Of a DNA stretch of 64,000 nucleotides, positions 1 through 8,441 are shown in pieces. Origin of the DNA: Woeseia sp. GTDB taxonomy: Bacteria > Pseudomonadota > Gammaproteobacteria > Steroidobacterales > Woeseiaceae. The DNA lies in the NCBI GenBank assembly GCA_021773015.1, contig JAJFKW010000001.1:3207305-3271304 (forward strand), read 5' to 3'. The stretch's first letter is position 1, and every line of letters starts with the position of its first letter. The notes below the pieces were generated by a model. That model was not told the DNA's origin and ran no database searches. It saw nothing but the letters and a program-made list of their open reading frames with translations. Position numbers and translations under genes: made by a program.

Positions 1-2
1 TT

Positions 3-104
3 CCGGCTCACGGTGTGCGCGTTTTGACTACTGACGCCGCATTCTCGCACGCCGAACGGCAGGCAGTATTGGCTGATTTGCAGCTAAAGGCACGCCGCGA
101 CTAG
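3..104 (+). CDS. 3' end of an unidentified protein (partial)
   Basis: The frame starting at base 3 is open from the window edge to a TAG at 102-104 and encodes the last 33 residues of a protein, ending in LQLKARRD. The fragment is too short to assign a family. It is convergent with the LacI-type gene. The two stop codons share the palindrome CTAG (101-104), so the genes overlap tail to tail by four bases. Because LacI-type regulators often sit beside their target genes, this could be a sugar-metabolism gene, but that is only inference from the neighbour. Confidence 0.5.
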   Translation, partial: PAHGVRVLTTDAAFSHAERQAVLADLQLKARRD

Positions 105-1135
105 CGAGGCTTCCCGCCGCAAGAATCGCGCACGATCAGTTTTGGGGCCATCAACTTCGATTCGACGGGTCGGTCCTCTATGAGAGCGACGATTCCTTCG
201 ACCAGACCTTCGCCGCCTAGTCGCGCATTTTGCTGAACGGTGGTCAAGGCCGGCGAAACATGTGCTGCCAATGGCATGTCGTCGAACCCGACGACGCTAA
301 CATCTTCCGGCACTGATATGCCGTTGTCAGCTAACGCCCGCATTGCGCCGATCGCGATCAAGTCGGTGACGGCAAAAATCGCGTCGAACGAAACACCTTT
401 TGATAGCAACTGCTGCACGGCGTCGTAGCCTAGTTCTTCGGAGTTATCGGCCGGCACGTGGAGTTCGTCGCCCGGTGTCACACCTGCGCCGCGCAAGGCT
501 CTGACATAGCCCGCGTATCGCGCGGCATGCTCAGGACTCCGACGTGCCCGTCGGCCAACATAGGCAATATTCTTTCGACCGAGATCGAGCAAATGTTGCG
601 TTGCCTGCCGACCGCCACTCTCGTTGTCGCAGCCGAACGAATGCCCGGGTTGGTCGTTGACAATGGGTCCCCAAATCATGAAGCGCGTATGGGCAGTGGC
701 CAGTGCGTCCAGTTTTTCCCTGTACTCGGCGTAGTCGCCGTAGCCGAGCAATATCAGACCGTCCGCCCGATGACTTGCTTGGTATTCGATATGCCAGTCG
801 TCGGTGAGTTGCTGCAGAGAAACGAGAACGTCATAACCGCGTCGAGCGGCCGCGCGCGTTATGTTGTCGAGCATTGACCAGAAAAACAAGTTCATCTTCT
901 TGTCGGTGCCGTCGGTTTCATCGAATAACAATAATGCGAGCGTACTGCTCTGGTGCGTACGCAGTCCGGCCGCGTTGCGGTTGACGAAGTAGTTAAGTTC
1001 TCGAGCTATTTTCTGGATGCGGTCGCGCGTCTCCGGTCGGACCAAAGGACTATTGCGAAGCGCGCGGGAAACCGTTGCCTGAGACACGCCGGCTATATCG
1101 GCAATATCACGTGATGTCGGGTTCTCCATCTTCAT
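101..1135 (-). CDS. LacI/GalR-family transcriptional regulator
   Basis: A 344-residue DNA-binding repressor of normal length for the family. Residues about 8-53 form the LacI helix-turn-helix (DIADIAGVSQATVSRAL) with the hinge following. Residues about 63-340 are a periplasmic-binding-protein-like sensor domain ending with the typical VPEDVSVVGFDDMPLAAHVS and LTTVQQ segments. ATGs exist at residues 1 and 3. Such proteins bind a sugar or a sugar phosphate and control nearby catabolic or uptake genes. The likely target is the truncated gene to the left, since no sugar gene lies to the right. The ligand cannot be predicted. Confidence 0.93.
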   Translation of the reverse strand: MKMENPTSRDIADIAGVSQATVSRALRNSPLVRPETRDRIQKIARELNYFVNRNAAGLRTHQSSTLALLLFDETDGTDKKMNLFFWSMLDNITRAAARRGYDVLVSLQQLTDDWHIEYQASHRADGLILLGYGDYAEYREKLDALATAHTRFMIWGPIVNDQPGHSFGCDNESGGRQATQHLLDLGRKNIAYVGRRARRSPEHAARYAGYVRALRGAGVTPGDELHVPADNSEELGYDAVQQLLSKGVSFDAIFAVTDLIAIGAMRALADNGISVPEDVSVVGFDDMPLAAHVSPALTTVQQNARLGGEGLVEGIVALIEDRPVESKLMAPKLIVRDSCGGKPR

Positions 1136-1246
1136 CGACGCAATACTAGTCGATTAACGGACTGTTACTAGAAATTTTTTGGGGTTCTTGGCCCAAACCG
1201 CCGAAAATTTGCACTAGTGAGCCCGGGCTTTCGGGAGCGTAGAGAG

Positions 1247-1741
1247 CCTGTGTGTGGCGAATTACGACTCAGGCTGCAATAGGTAGCTGAGATAGGCTTC
1301 GGCGGTGACTCTGCCAACAGTAGAAATGCAGATCCACAACCTTCGACTGTGTCTTCAGGGCTTTTGCTGTCGGTGTTTCGCCGTCCAAGGCATAATGGCA
1401 GCGCTGATGATTGTAGCGTTCTGTGAAGTGATGCAATTTTCGCCGCAGGTCACTAGCGCTCCAGAAAGGCACACGGTCGAGATACTCTCGCCGAACTGTG
1501 CCGATGAGTCGCTCCACGAAACAGGGAGAGAGCGGTACATGGGGCGCAGTCTTAACTTCGGTAACTTCGAGTATTCGAAGATTAGCCTTCCACCGATGGA
1601 AACGGAATAGCGGATCATTGTCACTACTGCTGTATATCGGCGGTTCTGTGCCGCGGATTGCCCGGTTGAACATTCGACACAGTGTGGGTCTATCGACAGT
1701 TCCTGCGTGTATACCAAAGCCAATAATTCGCCACATACAGG
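1247..1741. mobile_element. Internally deleted insertion sequence with both terminal inverted repeats
   Basis: Two near-identical inverted sequences bound this 495-bp stretch: CCTGTGTGTGGCGAATTA at 1247-1264 and, inverted, TAATTCGCCACATACAGG at 1724-1741 (17 of 18 bases match). The interval carries only the C-terminal half of a transposase on the minus strand. One inverted repeat sits directly against the truncated transposase start, so the 5' half of the element appears to have been deleted. No target-site duplication is visible in the flanks (GTAGAGAG versus TTGAAAAA). It is a dead or non-autonomous element. Confidence 0.7.
1269..1736 (-). pseudogene. DDE transposase (integrase-core, rve type), 5'-truncated
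   Basis: The minus-strand frame encodes the C-terminal half of an integrase-core transposase. It includes the segment GFGIHAGTVDRPTLCRMFN, the second catalytic Asp region (SSDNDPLF), the catalytic Glu in FVERLIGTVRREYLD, and a tail ending in LSQLPIAA. The first catalytic Asp and the N-terminal helix-turn-helix domains are missing. Upstream of the conserved RIIGFG the frame runs straight into the inverted repeat, so an active enzyme cannot be made. The family resembles the common phage-integrase-like insertion sequences of Proteobacteria. Confidence 0.85.
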
Positions 1742-1931
1742 TTGAAAAATAAGAAAACAAAGAGGTGATACAAATCCACCTTTCGATTTTGAATCAATTA
1801 GTGGCTGCGGGAGTTTTGCGTGATTCGGTAGTGCTACGTTATGCATAGTCGGGCAAAACGTGCAACGAACGCCCCTACGACTCTTCAATTATTACAATAA
1901 CTTACGAATCAGTGATCTAACTTCGAACCTA

Positions 1932-2012
1932 GTACCCGATGAGGAGTGCCAATCGGTTGGTGCATAGTTTCTATTGAGACGGTCGGGAGTTCGAATCTCT
2001 CCGGGTGCGCCA
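1932..2012 (+). pseudogene. tRNA-Arg-like remnant ending in CCA
   Basis: Bases 1981-2012 read as the 3' half of a tRNA: a T arm with GTTCGAATC in the loop, an acceptor strand CGGGTGC, discriminator G and encoded CCA. The upstream GTACCCG at 1932-1938 can pair with the acceptor 3' strand (seven pairs, one G-T). The middle does not fold normally. The linker before the D arm is too long, and the only anticodon-like stem (GTTTC/GAGAC) encloses just four bases. The 3' half strongly resembles tRNA-Arg. It may be a decayed tRNA or an attachment-site copy left by an integrated element. Confidence 0.55.
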
Positions 2013-2383
2013 TCAATTCGAAATTAGATCAAGCGGTTATCGCATCGCGCGCTAGCTACTTTTTCTTCAGCACGACCAATGTGGGAAAATTGTGCGACTC
2101 CCGTCCGGCAACCTTAAGCGCAGACATCTTCCACAAAACCATAATTCAAGAGTGATCCAGGTCCGCCAAACTTCCGCGATTCACCAGCAAACACGTTTGT
2201 TCTTTTGATAGAAAATCTTGTTGACGAGCTAGGTTGTCTCGAACAGTGGAAAAGGCCGCTTTGTATTTGAAGGCGGCCGTTCGAATGGCCAATTCATTGT
2301 ACTATTCAGCGACTGCTGCTGACCCAAATAGGACATTCGTTCTCACTCCAAATCTGAACATAAATAGTACTTTAGTGGACGAA
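2013..2383. other. Intergenic region without recognisable gene
   Basis: This stretch lies between the tRNA remnant and the GFA-type gene. Short open frames are present on the plus strand, but none has a convincing ribosome binding site or a recognisable motif. It continues the scar-like region that begins with the deleted insertion sequence. Confidence 0.5.
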
Positions 2384-2929
2384 TTACGACGAGCTATAGG
2401 AGGCTGTTTTTCTCGATGTAAGGCTAATCTCGGAGGGCGCGTATTCATCGTATTGAGGTAAATCACCGCCAATAGTTTCACAAAGCGATTTTGAGCTTAC
2501 GAAAATGTGCATTTCACTTTCCTTAGGATGTCCCGGTGTGGCGTCACCCTCAAGCGTGGCTGGCATATACCAGACAGCCTCGGGATTGTGATCATGCTCT
2601 GCGAATAAGTGACATCCACAAACCTTGCAAAAGCGCCAATGGGCCAGGGGGCTATCGTAAAGCGTCAGACTCTCTTCTCCCTGCTCGATCGTTAGTTGAT
2701 CACGCTTGATGTACGCATAGGTAGCGAAGAGCGCTCCATGTAAGCGTCGACATCTCGAGCAGTGACAGTGGTACATCTCAGCTGCCTCCGCAGTTACCGT
2801 GTAACGGATGCTGCCGCACTCGCATGTGCCGTAGATTGGTTTGAATTGACCCATAACTTTGCCAATTGATAACTGTTGCTTTGGCAGACAGTTTACCCGA
2901 AAGTTGGCTTCGTCTTGTTGGTCAGACAT
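2384..2929 (-). CDS. GFA / Mss4-like family zinc protein
   Basis: A 181-residue protein of the family named after glutathione-dependent formaldehyde-activating enzyme. Cysteines expected to bind zinc are visible: C36 and C38 (CECG), C55, C57 and C60 (CHCSRC), C101 and C104 (CKVCG). Most members are not true formaldehyde enzymes, so the reaction is unknown. The ATG at 2929 gives a non-conserved N-terminus. The ATG at 2854 (MGQFKPIYG) begins just before the conserved domain and is an alternative start. The tail after about residue 165 is serine-rich and not part of the family fold. It stands alone next to the scar zone. Confidence 0.85.
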   Translation of the reverse strand: MSDQQDEANFRVNCLPKQQLSIGKVMGQFKPIYGTCECGSIRYTVTAEAAEMYHCHCSRCRRLHGALFATYAYIKRDQLTIEQGEESLTLYDSPLAHWRFCKVCGCHLFAEHDHNPEAVWYMPATLEGDATPGHPKESEMHIFVSSKSLCETIGGDLPQYDEYAPSEISLTSRKTASYSSS

Positions 2930-2960
2930 TCTTTGGAAAAGGGCCGCTTGCGGCCGATAC

Positions 2961-2992
2961 CGAACTACAGGCGAACTACAGGCACTACAGGG
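2961..2992. repeat. Short tandem repeat of about 11 bp
   Basis: CGAACTACAGG occurs twice in tandem (2961-2971, 2972-2982), followed by a shortened third copy, CACTACAGG. It abuts the left arm of the inverted-repeat element at 2991-3061. Confidence 0.6.
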
Positions 2993-3061
2993 ACATCCAT
3001 AATAAATCCTAGATTTGGGGCTAGAGTTTAATTTGCTGTATTGGCGTTATGATGGATGTCC
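2991..3061. repeat. MITE-like element with 15-bp inverted repeats
   Basis: GGACATCCATAATAA at 2991-3005 is repeated in inverted orientation at 3047-3061 (TTATGATGGATGTCC) with one mismatch, leaving a 41-bp spacer with no gene. The arms could form a hairpin or be the ends of a miniature transposable element. No second copy is visible in this window, so mobility is inferred from form only. A further inverted repeat (GTCTCC 3090-3095 / GGAGAC 3113-3118) lies between it and the receiver gene. Confidence 0.55.
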
Positions 3062-3146
3062 TAGTGGCGCCGCAATCTAATATCGTTAGGTCTCCGGCTG
3101 CGCGGCCGTCCAGGAGACTCGAAAAATAATGAACGACAAAAGCTAA

Positions 3147-3518
3147 TTACGAGGAGTAGCCAAAGTGTTCTTTTGCATGAGCAACTAATTGGCGAACGCT
3201 GACGGGTTTCTCCATAAATCGCAGGTTCGGAATATCTCGAGTCCAGACCCTATGATCCAATGCGGTATGAGACGTGAGTACAACGATCGGAAATTGGCGG
3301 TCCGGAAACTGACTTTCTATGGTTAGGCATAACTCTTTTCCGCTCATACGCGGCATTTCAATATCCGTAACCAGCATGTCTGGCGCTTCGTCACTGAGTC
3401 TTTGCAGAAACTCCGAACCGTCAGTTGCTGACTCGACTTGAAAACCGGCGAGTTCCAGCCCCATTCGTATCACGCGAATTACAATCGGGTCATCGTCTAT
3501 GATAAATATTTTTTTCAT
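3147..3518 (-). CDS. Single-domain response regulator (receiver only)
   Basis: A 123-residue CheY-like receiver with no output domain. The acidic cluster IDDDP (residues 7-11), phosphoacceptor D52 (VTDIEMPRMSG), Thr in VLTSH and Lys in MEKPVS are all present, so it should accept phosphate. It is the last gene of the minus-strand run of porin, cupredoxin protein and hybrid kinase, starting 98 bases after the kinase stop. The natural partner is that kinase, whose Hpt domain could pass phosphate to this receiver. How it signals onward is not visible. Confidence 0.92.
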   Translation of the reverse strand: MKKIFIIDDDPIVIRVIRMGLELAGFQVESATDGSEFLQRLSDEAPDMLVTDIEMPRMSGKELCLTIESQFPDRQFPIVVLTSHTALDHRVWTRDIPNLRFMEKPVSVRQLVAHAKEHFGYSS

Positions 3519-3616
3519 TTTTTACTCAATTACTCACTTCGGTTATCGGTCTGTTGACGCATTTCTTTAGGGTCTGCACAGCCAACTGAACTAAGCAATT
3601 TCAATTTCATTCACGG

Positions 3617-6292
3617 TCAGGCATTTTCGCGACAAAAAATAGTACGTAACTTTTCGTTCGCTATGTCTGATTCCTGTTTTAGTTTGGCGAGCGCCTCCGC
3701 CAATCTGTCCCAGCCCGCATGTGTTGCGTCTTCGTTTAACTCAAAGCAGATACTTGCGACATTGTGAGCTCCAACCTGGCCACAACCGCCTTTAAGTTTG
3801 TGCGCGAGCGCTTTGAGGGCCTCTCGGTCCTGCGACTGGATTGCCGTCGTCATTCCAGCGATGCTTGCAGCGCTGCCCTCAACATAACAGGTCACAATTT
3901 CTTTAAGATCTGCGATGCTCGCGCCAAGCTCTCTTAGCTCGTCAAGCTCGGGAATGCCAGTGGCCGGTGTATCCGCGCCGGAAACAAGGGTAACCGTTGA
4001 CCGATTTTCCGGTAACCATCGCTCGATGCCTTGTTTGAGATCTATGAGCCTATATGGCTTACTGATGTAGTCGCTCATGCCGGCGGCCAGGCAACGTTCA
4101 CGATCAGAAATAAGTGCATTCGCGGTTACCGCGATTATTGGAATGGGATTTGCAATTTGTTGTCGCTTTTCCCAATCTCGAATTTCGGCCGTGGCGGCGA
4201 AACCGTCCATGTTTGGCATTTGGCAATCCATCAGTATCATGTCATAGGATTGCTCAATCGATTTTGAAAGGGCTTTCTGACCGTCCTCGGCAAGATCGAC
4301 CTGGCAACCAAGCATGCGCAGCATAGTGATCGCGACCTTCTGATTTGCGGCGTTATCTTCGGCCAGAAGAATGCTTGGCGAACTCCGAAGAGGCTCGACA
4401 CTTCTTGCGGACAGAGACATAGGCAATTCGCCGTTTACTAACAATGCGCTCGAACCCGCAGTGCTTTGATCTTGTAGCGAATGACGGTCGGAAACCTTGC
4501 TCAATACGACCTGAAACCAGAATGTAGATCCTGCCCCTAACTCGCTAATGGCACCTATCTGGCCACCCATTAATTCCACCAACTCCTTGCTGATCGGCAG
4601 TCCCAGTCCGGTTCCGCCAAAACGCCGATTGTCGGAACCATCCACTTGTGTGAAGGAGTCGAAAATGTGCGCTAAGTCTCCCGTTCGGATGCCGATGCCC
4701 GTATCAGTAACCTCTATTTTCAATGTCGCGTCATCTTCGGTTTCGTCGACTAGAGCGGTCCGAATCCGAATTTGCCCGTCTTGCGTGAATTTGACGGCGT
4801 TGCCGACAAGGTTCATCAGGACCTGTTTGAAGCGTAATTTGTCCCCACAGACCCATAAATCCTTATCTGGCTGCGGTGGAAGGGTCAGTTGCAAGCCCTT
4901 GGCTTCAGCCTGATGACTGAGCATTGCAGCTATCTCCGCAACTGCTTCAAAGGCACTAAATTGCGAAAGATTAAGTTCGAGTTTTCCTGCCTCGATTTTC
5001 GAAAAGTCGAGCACGTCGTTGATGATGGTCATCAACCCATCACTGGAGTCGAGGATGGTCAACGCGTATTCACGCTGCTTTTCGCTGATACCTGATGTAA
5101 GTAGTAGCTCCGCCATGCCCAGCACGCTGTTCATCGGTGTTCGGATTTCATGACTCATGCGCGCCAAAAACTCGCTCTTCGCGAGATTCGCAGCCTCCGC
5201 CGCATCCAAACTGCTTAAGAGCTTTCGACGTTGCTCAACGATTTCTTCCGCCATTGCGTTGAACGCCTTGGTCAAGGAGCCTATTTCATCTGTTGATGCC
5301 GGCTCAAGTCGAATGTCAAAATTCCCTTGCCCAAAGTCGGTAGTAACCTTCGTGAGCTGAACAATCGGGCGACTGATTCGGGATGCGATCCGGAAACACA
5401 AGCCCATGCCGAGTAGGATGACGATCGCACTGCAAATCAAAACGAACCTTCGGACTGCGGCAACGCCGGAAGCTGCCAGATCCAGTTCCTGATGAAAAAC
5501 TAAATCAGCGGGCAAATTCGGGTAGGTGATCGTAGCCTCAAAAAAGAGACTGCCGTTGGCCGTGAGTCTCTCCAGTGGAACTCCTTCGATCCGACGAATA
5601 ACCTCTCCAGCATGGGCAATCGTGCGAGCGGTCTCAACGTCGGAAACCAACAAATGATCTCCATGAGATATTTTGCTCGAAGACTGTTCTGTTAGTTCGT
5701 GTGACCACGCGACGTTTGTACCTGTAACATCTTCCGCCAGTCTAATTGCGGCGTCGCCGTCGATCCTCTGACCTGCCGCGACCAAACCAAGTACTTGATA
5801 GTTGCTGATTACCGGAACTATGGCCATTTGGTACAAGCCATTATCGTTACTTGAACGTCCGAAATAGATTTCGCCAGCCAGCGCCTGCTGAACGCCAGAT
5901 CCGAAGTCGATTCCGTTTTCGGTCACATCGAAGTCGCTGACGTCGGCCATTAACTCACCGGAATCACTGAAAATTAGTAGCAATTCCAGGTTTGAAACTC
6001 CCTCCAGGTATTGACCGGCAACGCGCACCGTTGCGGAATCAACGTTGGGAATTGCAAGGGTTGCAATCAGGTGGGCGGTTTGCGCAACTGACAGCGCTCG
6101 GGTTACCAATAACTCCTGGCGTTGTTCGTCGAATCGACGATACGCAACCACGGCGCTTTCTAATTCGATCAGAATCTCTCGTTCTGCGATGTCGTGCAGT
6201 AAAGTTTGAACAATTAGGTTAACGGCAACGACAAAGACGATTACTACGCTCAGCAAGCCAAAGAACATTCTTCGCTGAACGGTCATTTTCAC
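3617..6292 (-). CDS. Hybrid sensor histidine kinase (HAMP-HisKA-HATPase-REC-Hpt)
   Basis: An 891-residue inner-membrane phosphorelay kinase. Order: TM1 at about 9-31, periplasmic sensor at about 32-282, TM2 at about 283-303, HAMP at about 304-357, dimerisation/phosphoacceptor domain with H381 (MSHEIRTPMN), ATPase domain with N-, G1- and G2-box motifs (VGNAVKF, DTGIGI, GGTGLGL), receiver with D689 (LMDCQMPNMDG), and a C-terminal Hpt with H831 (ALAHKLKGG). The architecture is that of ArcB/BarA-type kinases. The start lies two bases after the stop of the cupredoxin-like gene, so the two are co-transcribed. The sensor region is not a family recognised here. A signal from the porin/cupredoxin pair, such as copper or redox state, is a guess from the operon. 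Confidence 0.95.
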   Translation of the reverse strand: MKMTVQRRMFFGLLSVVIVFVVAVNLIVQTLLHDIAEREILIELESAVVAYRRFDEQRQELLVTRALSVAQTAHLIATLAIPNVDSATVRVAGQYLEGVSNLELLLIFSDSGELMADVSDFDVTENGIDFGSGVQQALAGEIYFGRSSNDNGLYQMAIVPVISNYQVLGLVAAGQRIDGDAAIRLAEDVTGTNVAWSHELTEQSSSKISHGDHLLVSDVETARTIAHAGEVIRRIEGVPLERLTANGSLFFEATITYPNLPADLVFHQELDLAASGVAAVRRFVLICSAIVILLGMGLCFRIASRISRPIVQLTKVTTDFGQGNFDIRLEPASTDEIGSLTKAFNAMAEEIVEQRRKLLSSLDAAEAANLAKSEFLARMSHEIRTPMNSVLGMAELLLTSGISEKQREYALTILDSSDGLMTIINDVLDFSKIEAGKLELNLSQFSAFEAVAEIAAMLSHQAEAKGLQLTLPPQPDKDLWVCGDKLRFKQVLMNLVGNAVKFTQDGQIRIRTALVDETEDDATLKIEVTDTGIGIRTGDLAHIFDSFTQVDGSDNRRFGGTGLGLPISKELVELMGGQIGAISELGAGSTFWFQVVLSKVSDRHSLQDQSTAGSSALLVNGELPMSLSARSVEPLRSSPSILLAEDNAANQKVAITMLRMLGCQVDLAEDGQKALSKSIEQSYDMILMDCQMPNMDGFAATAEIRDWEKRQQIANPIPIIAVTANALISDRERCLAAGMSDYISKPYRLIDLKQGIERWLPENRSTVTLVSGADTPATGIPELDELRELGASIADLKEIVTCYVEGSAASIAGMTTAIQSQDREALKALAHKLKGGCGQVGAHNVASICFELNEDATHAGWDRLAEALAKLKQESDIANEKLRTIFCRENA

Positions 6293-6294
6293 GG

Positions 6295-7011
6295 TTAGTA
6301 CTTCTCACGATATCGCTTGCCGAATTTATTCCTGTGTTGGATAAACCGCTTGGTCTCGTGAACCTCGAACGATTCGTCGAATCGGTCACCACCGCTGTGC
6401 GTGATCGTGCGACTTTGTTCATCGCTAAATTCGCTCCAAACACGGAGTGTTACTTGGCCATCCGGCGCGCCTTCAATTTGGAACTTTCCATCCGGCCCGG
6501 TGGTTGCGAACAGGTTGTTATTCAACACCAATATGGTACTGGTCATTCTTGGGTGAATGTTGCAATGTATTTTTATCAAACCTGGATCAGAGAACGTAAC
6601 GAGCTTGGATGTCCCCTCTGGATAGATACCTAAATCAAATGTTTTCGACTCAGATAACGAAAATACATTGTGATAGATATTGTCGTCGTTAAGAAAGTCG
6701 ACAGTGGTTCCCCGAACCAACGGCAAAACTCTGGGTGAGAATTGACGATCTTTGTGAGATACCTGAGGTGGTTTGGGTAGCGTCCGATAAACTGGCGAAT
6801 CGGGCAAGCCATCGATAAAGACGACGACACCCGAGCGGTCCACCAATTCATCGCCGTTAAGATCGAAAATCCGAACGGTGCCACTGATTGAACTCGTTGC
6901 CGTATTATCGGATTGCGCGGCTGTGCTTAACGTTGCGAATCCAGCAAGGAGGGTTGTAAAGCAAATTCGGCGCAGAGCGCCTGACGCCCTTATGTGGATG
7001 AATGCAGGCAT
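6295..7011 (-). CDS. Periplasmic cupredoxin-like protein (methylamine-utilization/plastocyanin type)
   Basis: A 238-residue secreted protein with a signal peptide (residues about 1-32, ending LSTAAQ). The C-terminal half holds a cupredoxin-like fold with all ligands expected for a type 1 copper site: H114 (IYHNVF), C150 and H153 (HCNIHPRM) and M156. After it comes a short carboxypeptidase-regulatory-like segment (TTGPDGKFQIEGAPDG). It is the middle gene of a tight operon, with gaps of two bases on both sides to the porin and the kinase. It could carry electrons or bind copper in the periplasm for the sensor. The function is inferred from fold and context. Confidence 0.85.
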   Translation of the reverse strand: MPAFIHIRASGALRRICFTTLLAGFATLSTAAQSDNTATSSISGTVRIFDLNGDELVDRSGVVVFIDGLPDSPVYRTLPKPPQVSHKDRQFSPRVLPLVRGTTVDFLNDDNIYHNVFSLSESKTFDLGIYPEGTSKLVTFSDPGLIKIHCNIHPRMTSTILVLNNNLFATTGPDGKFQIEGAPDGQVTLRVWSEFSDEQSRTITHSGGDRFDESFEVHETKRFIQHRNKFGKRYREKY

Positions 7012-7013
7012 TC

Positions 7014-8384
7014 TTAGAAACCTACTGCAATCTCGAAACCCACAAAGCCTCGGTCCCCGTTATTCGGGTTAAGTGGCGATACTTCAATTAGCTCAAACCA
7101 ATCTTTGGCGATTTCCAGCTTGGCTTTTACATGCGGGTTAGGTGTCCACCCGAGTCCCAATGAGAGGCGTTGGAATCGTTTTGTGTCATAGCCGAACGCA
7201 GAATTTCCGCCGGCGAAAGTTTTACCGTCGAAATGGTAGCCCTCGTCGTTCTCATAGGTGCCAATCTCGCTATACCGGAGAATCGCATACCAGTTCTGGT
7301 TGATGCGAATCGATGGCTCTATGAAGAACCACCTAAAATTGCGGTCAAATGCCGGTTCGTTGTCGTCAATGTCGGCGGCTCCAAACGACAGCGCCAGGTA
7401 CGCGTCGTAAGTCAAAAACGAAAGCTCGTACTTGAGGTCAATCTCCGCCAAGTTGGCGTCAATCTCGCTGCTGGGACTGACGCCAAGCGTAGATTGATGG
7501 CCGAATCCGCCAATGGGTTGAAGAAAGCTGCCGGCGAATTGCATTGCACTCACCGAAGTGCTTCCATTGCTCATCACGCTGAAGCTTAAATACAGTGGCT
7601 CAAGTAGCTGACCGTAAATTTTCAGATTGATAGCCTTGTCGGAGTTTTGTTCTCGACCGCGAAAAAGGAGTCCGTCCGTAGCGGACAAGATCCATCCGAT
7701 ATCCTTGAACTTGCCATAAAATTCAATTCCTTCGTCTGTAGCGTACGGCCAACCAGCTGAGTTCGTTATCAATGGGTTATCGAAAGCGTCTTGCCACAAG
7801 TATTCCTCCCCGAACGGGATGTCGAGACGGCCAAATTTCATTCCAATAGATGTGTTAGCAGATATCGCAATGTCATGAAAATGAACATAGACTTCGCCAG
7901 TTCGAGTGAATTGATCGCCGTCCCTTCCGAGCCGATTCGTCTGAAACTCCACAAAAAATTCAACATCGTCCCAGACATCTGCGGATATGAATAACGATGC
8001 TTCCTTAATCTCGAAACCACCTTTGTCTCGTGTACCTGCAGAGCCTGTGTCGTAAAAGCCAACGGCGCCAAATCCGGAGAAGTCGATATTTCTCCACCAT
8101 GGATTGCTTAGGGTGTTCGAATCACCTGCGTCTTCAATTGCGGGTTTCTGTTGCGGAGTAAGATTGACAAAAGATGTTGTTTCAGTCGCTGCTTCAGAGT
8201 TTTCGAGTGCCGTCTCTTCATGCAGATTTTTGTCCGCCTGCTCCCGGTGAATTTTCTCCCCTAATTCCTGCAGCTGTCGACTCAACTGATCGAACTGTTC
8301 CTGCAGCGACCTATCGTCCTCTGCGGCGAGAGCAATCGGTGCCAGCAAGAGGAATCCAAACGTTATGCAAATTGATCGAACCAT
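7014..8384 (-). CDS. Outer-membrane porin, OprO/OprP-like
   Basis: A 456-residue outer-membrane protein. The signal peptide ends at about residue 20 (PIALAAED). A short coiled coil (QEQFDQLSRQLQELGEKIHR) follows, typical of trimeric porins with an N-terminal periplasmic helix. The rest alternates short beta strands rich in aromatic residues, such as GFGAVGFYDTG and FFVEFQTNRLG, and ends GFEIAVGF with the C-terminal Phe needed for BamA insertion. It is the first gene of the operon with the cupredoxin protein, hybrid kinase and receiver. The substrate is unknown; the phosphate-selective label is family-level only. Confidence 0.85.
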   Translation of the reverse strand: MVRSICITFGFLLLAPIALAAEDDRSLQEQFDQLSRQLQELGEKIHREQADKNLHEETALENSEAATETTSFVNLTPQQKPAIEDAGDSNTLSNPWWRNIDFSGFGAVGFYDTGSAGTRDKGGFEIKEASLFISADVWDDVEFFVEFQTNRLGRDGDQFTRTGEVYVHFHDIAISANTSIGMKFGRLDIPFGEEYLWQDAFDNPLITNSAGWPYATDEGIEFYGKFKDIGWILSATDGLLFRGREQNSDKAINLKIYGQLLEPLYLSFSVMSNGSTSVSAMQFAGSFLQPIGGFGHQSTLGVSPSSEIDANLAEIDLKYELSFLTYDAYLALSFGAADIDDNEPAFDRNFRWFFIEPSIRINQNWYAILRYSEIGTYENDEGYHFDGKTFAGGNSAFGYDTKRFQRLSLGLGWTPNPHVKAKLEIAKDWFELIEVSPLNPNNGDRGFVGFEIAVGF

Positions 8385-8415
8385 TTATCTTTCCAAGTCG
8401 AACCTACAAATAAAG

Positions 8416-8441
8416 GCATGAATGGATACCCATCCATGCAT
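8416..8441. promoter_or_regulatory. Inverted repeat upstream of the porin operon
   Basis: ATGGAT at 8422-8427 and ATCCAT at 8432-8437 form an inverted repeat with a four-base spacer. Partial symmetry extends outward (GCATG on the left, GCAT on the right). It lies about 35-55 bases upstream of the porin start codon, where an operator or leader hairpin would be expected. No matching regulator is identified. Confidence 0.35.

Noticed and set aside
1355-1888. Second minus-strand frame over the insertion sequence
   Set aside because: Its product shows no transposase motif; the overlapping frame with the DDE residues is the real one.
1932-2012. A complete functional tRNA-Arg
   Set aside because: The acceptor and T arms fit, but the D-arm linker is too long and the anticodon loop would have four bases.
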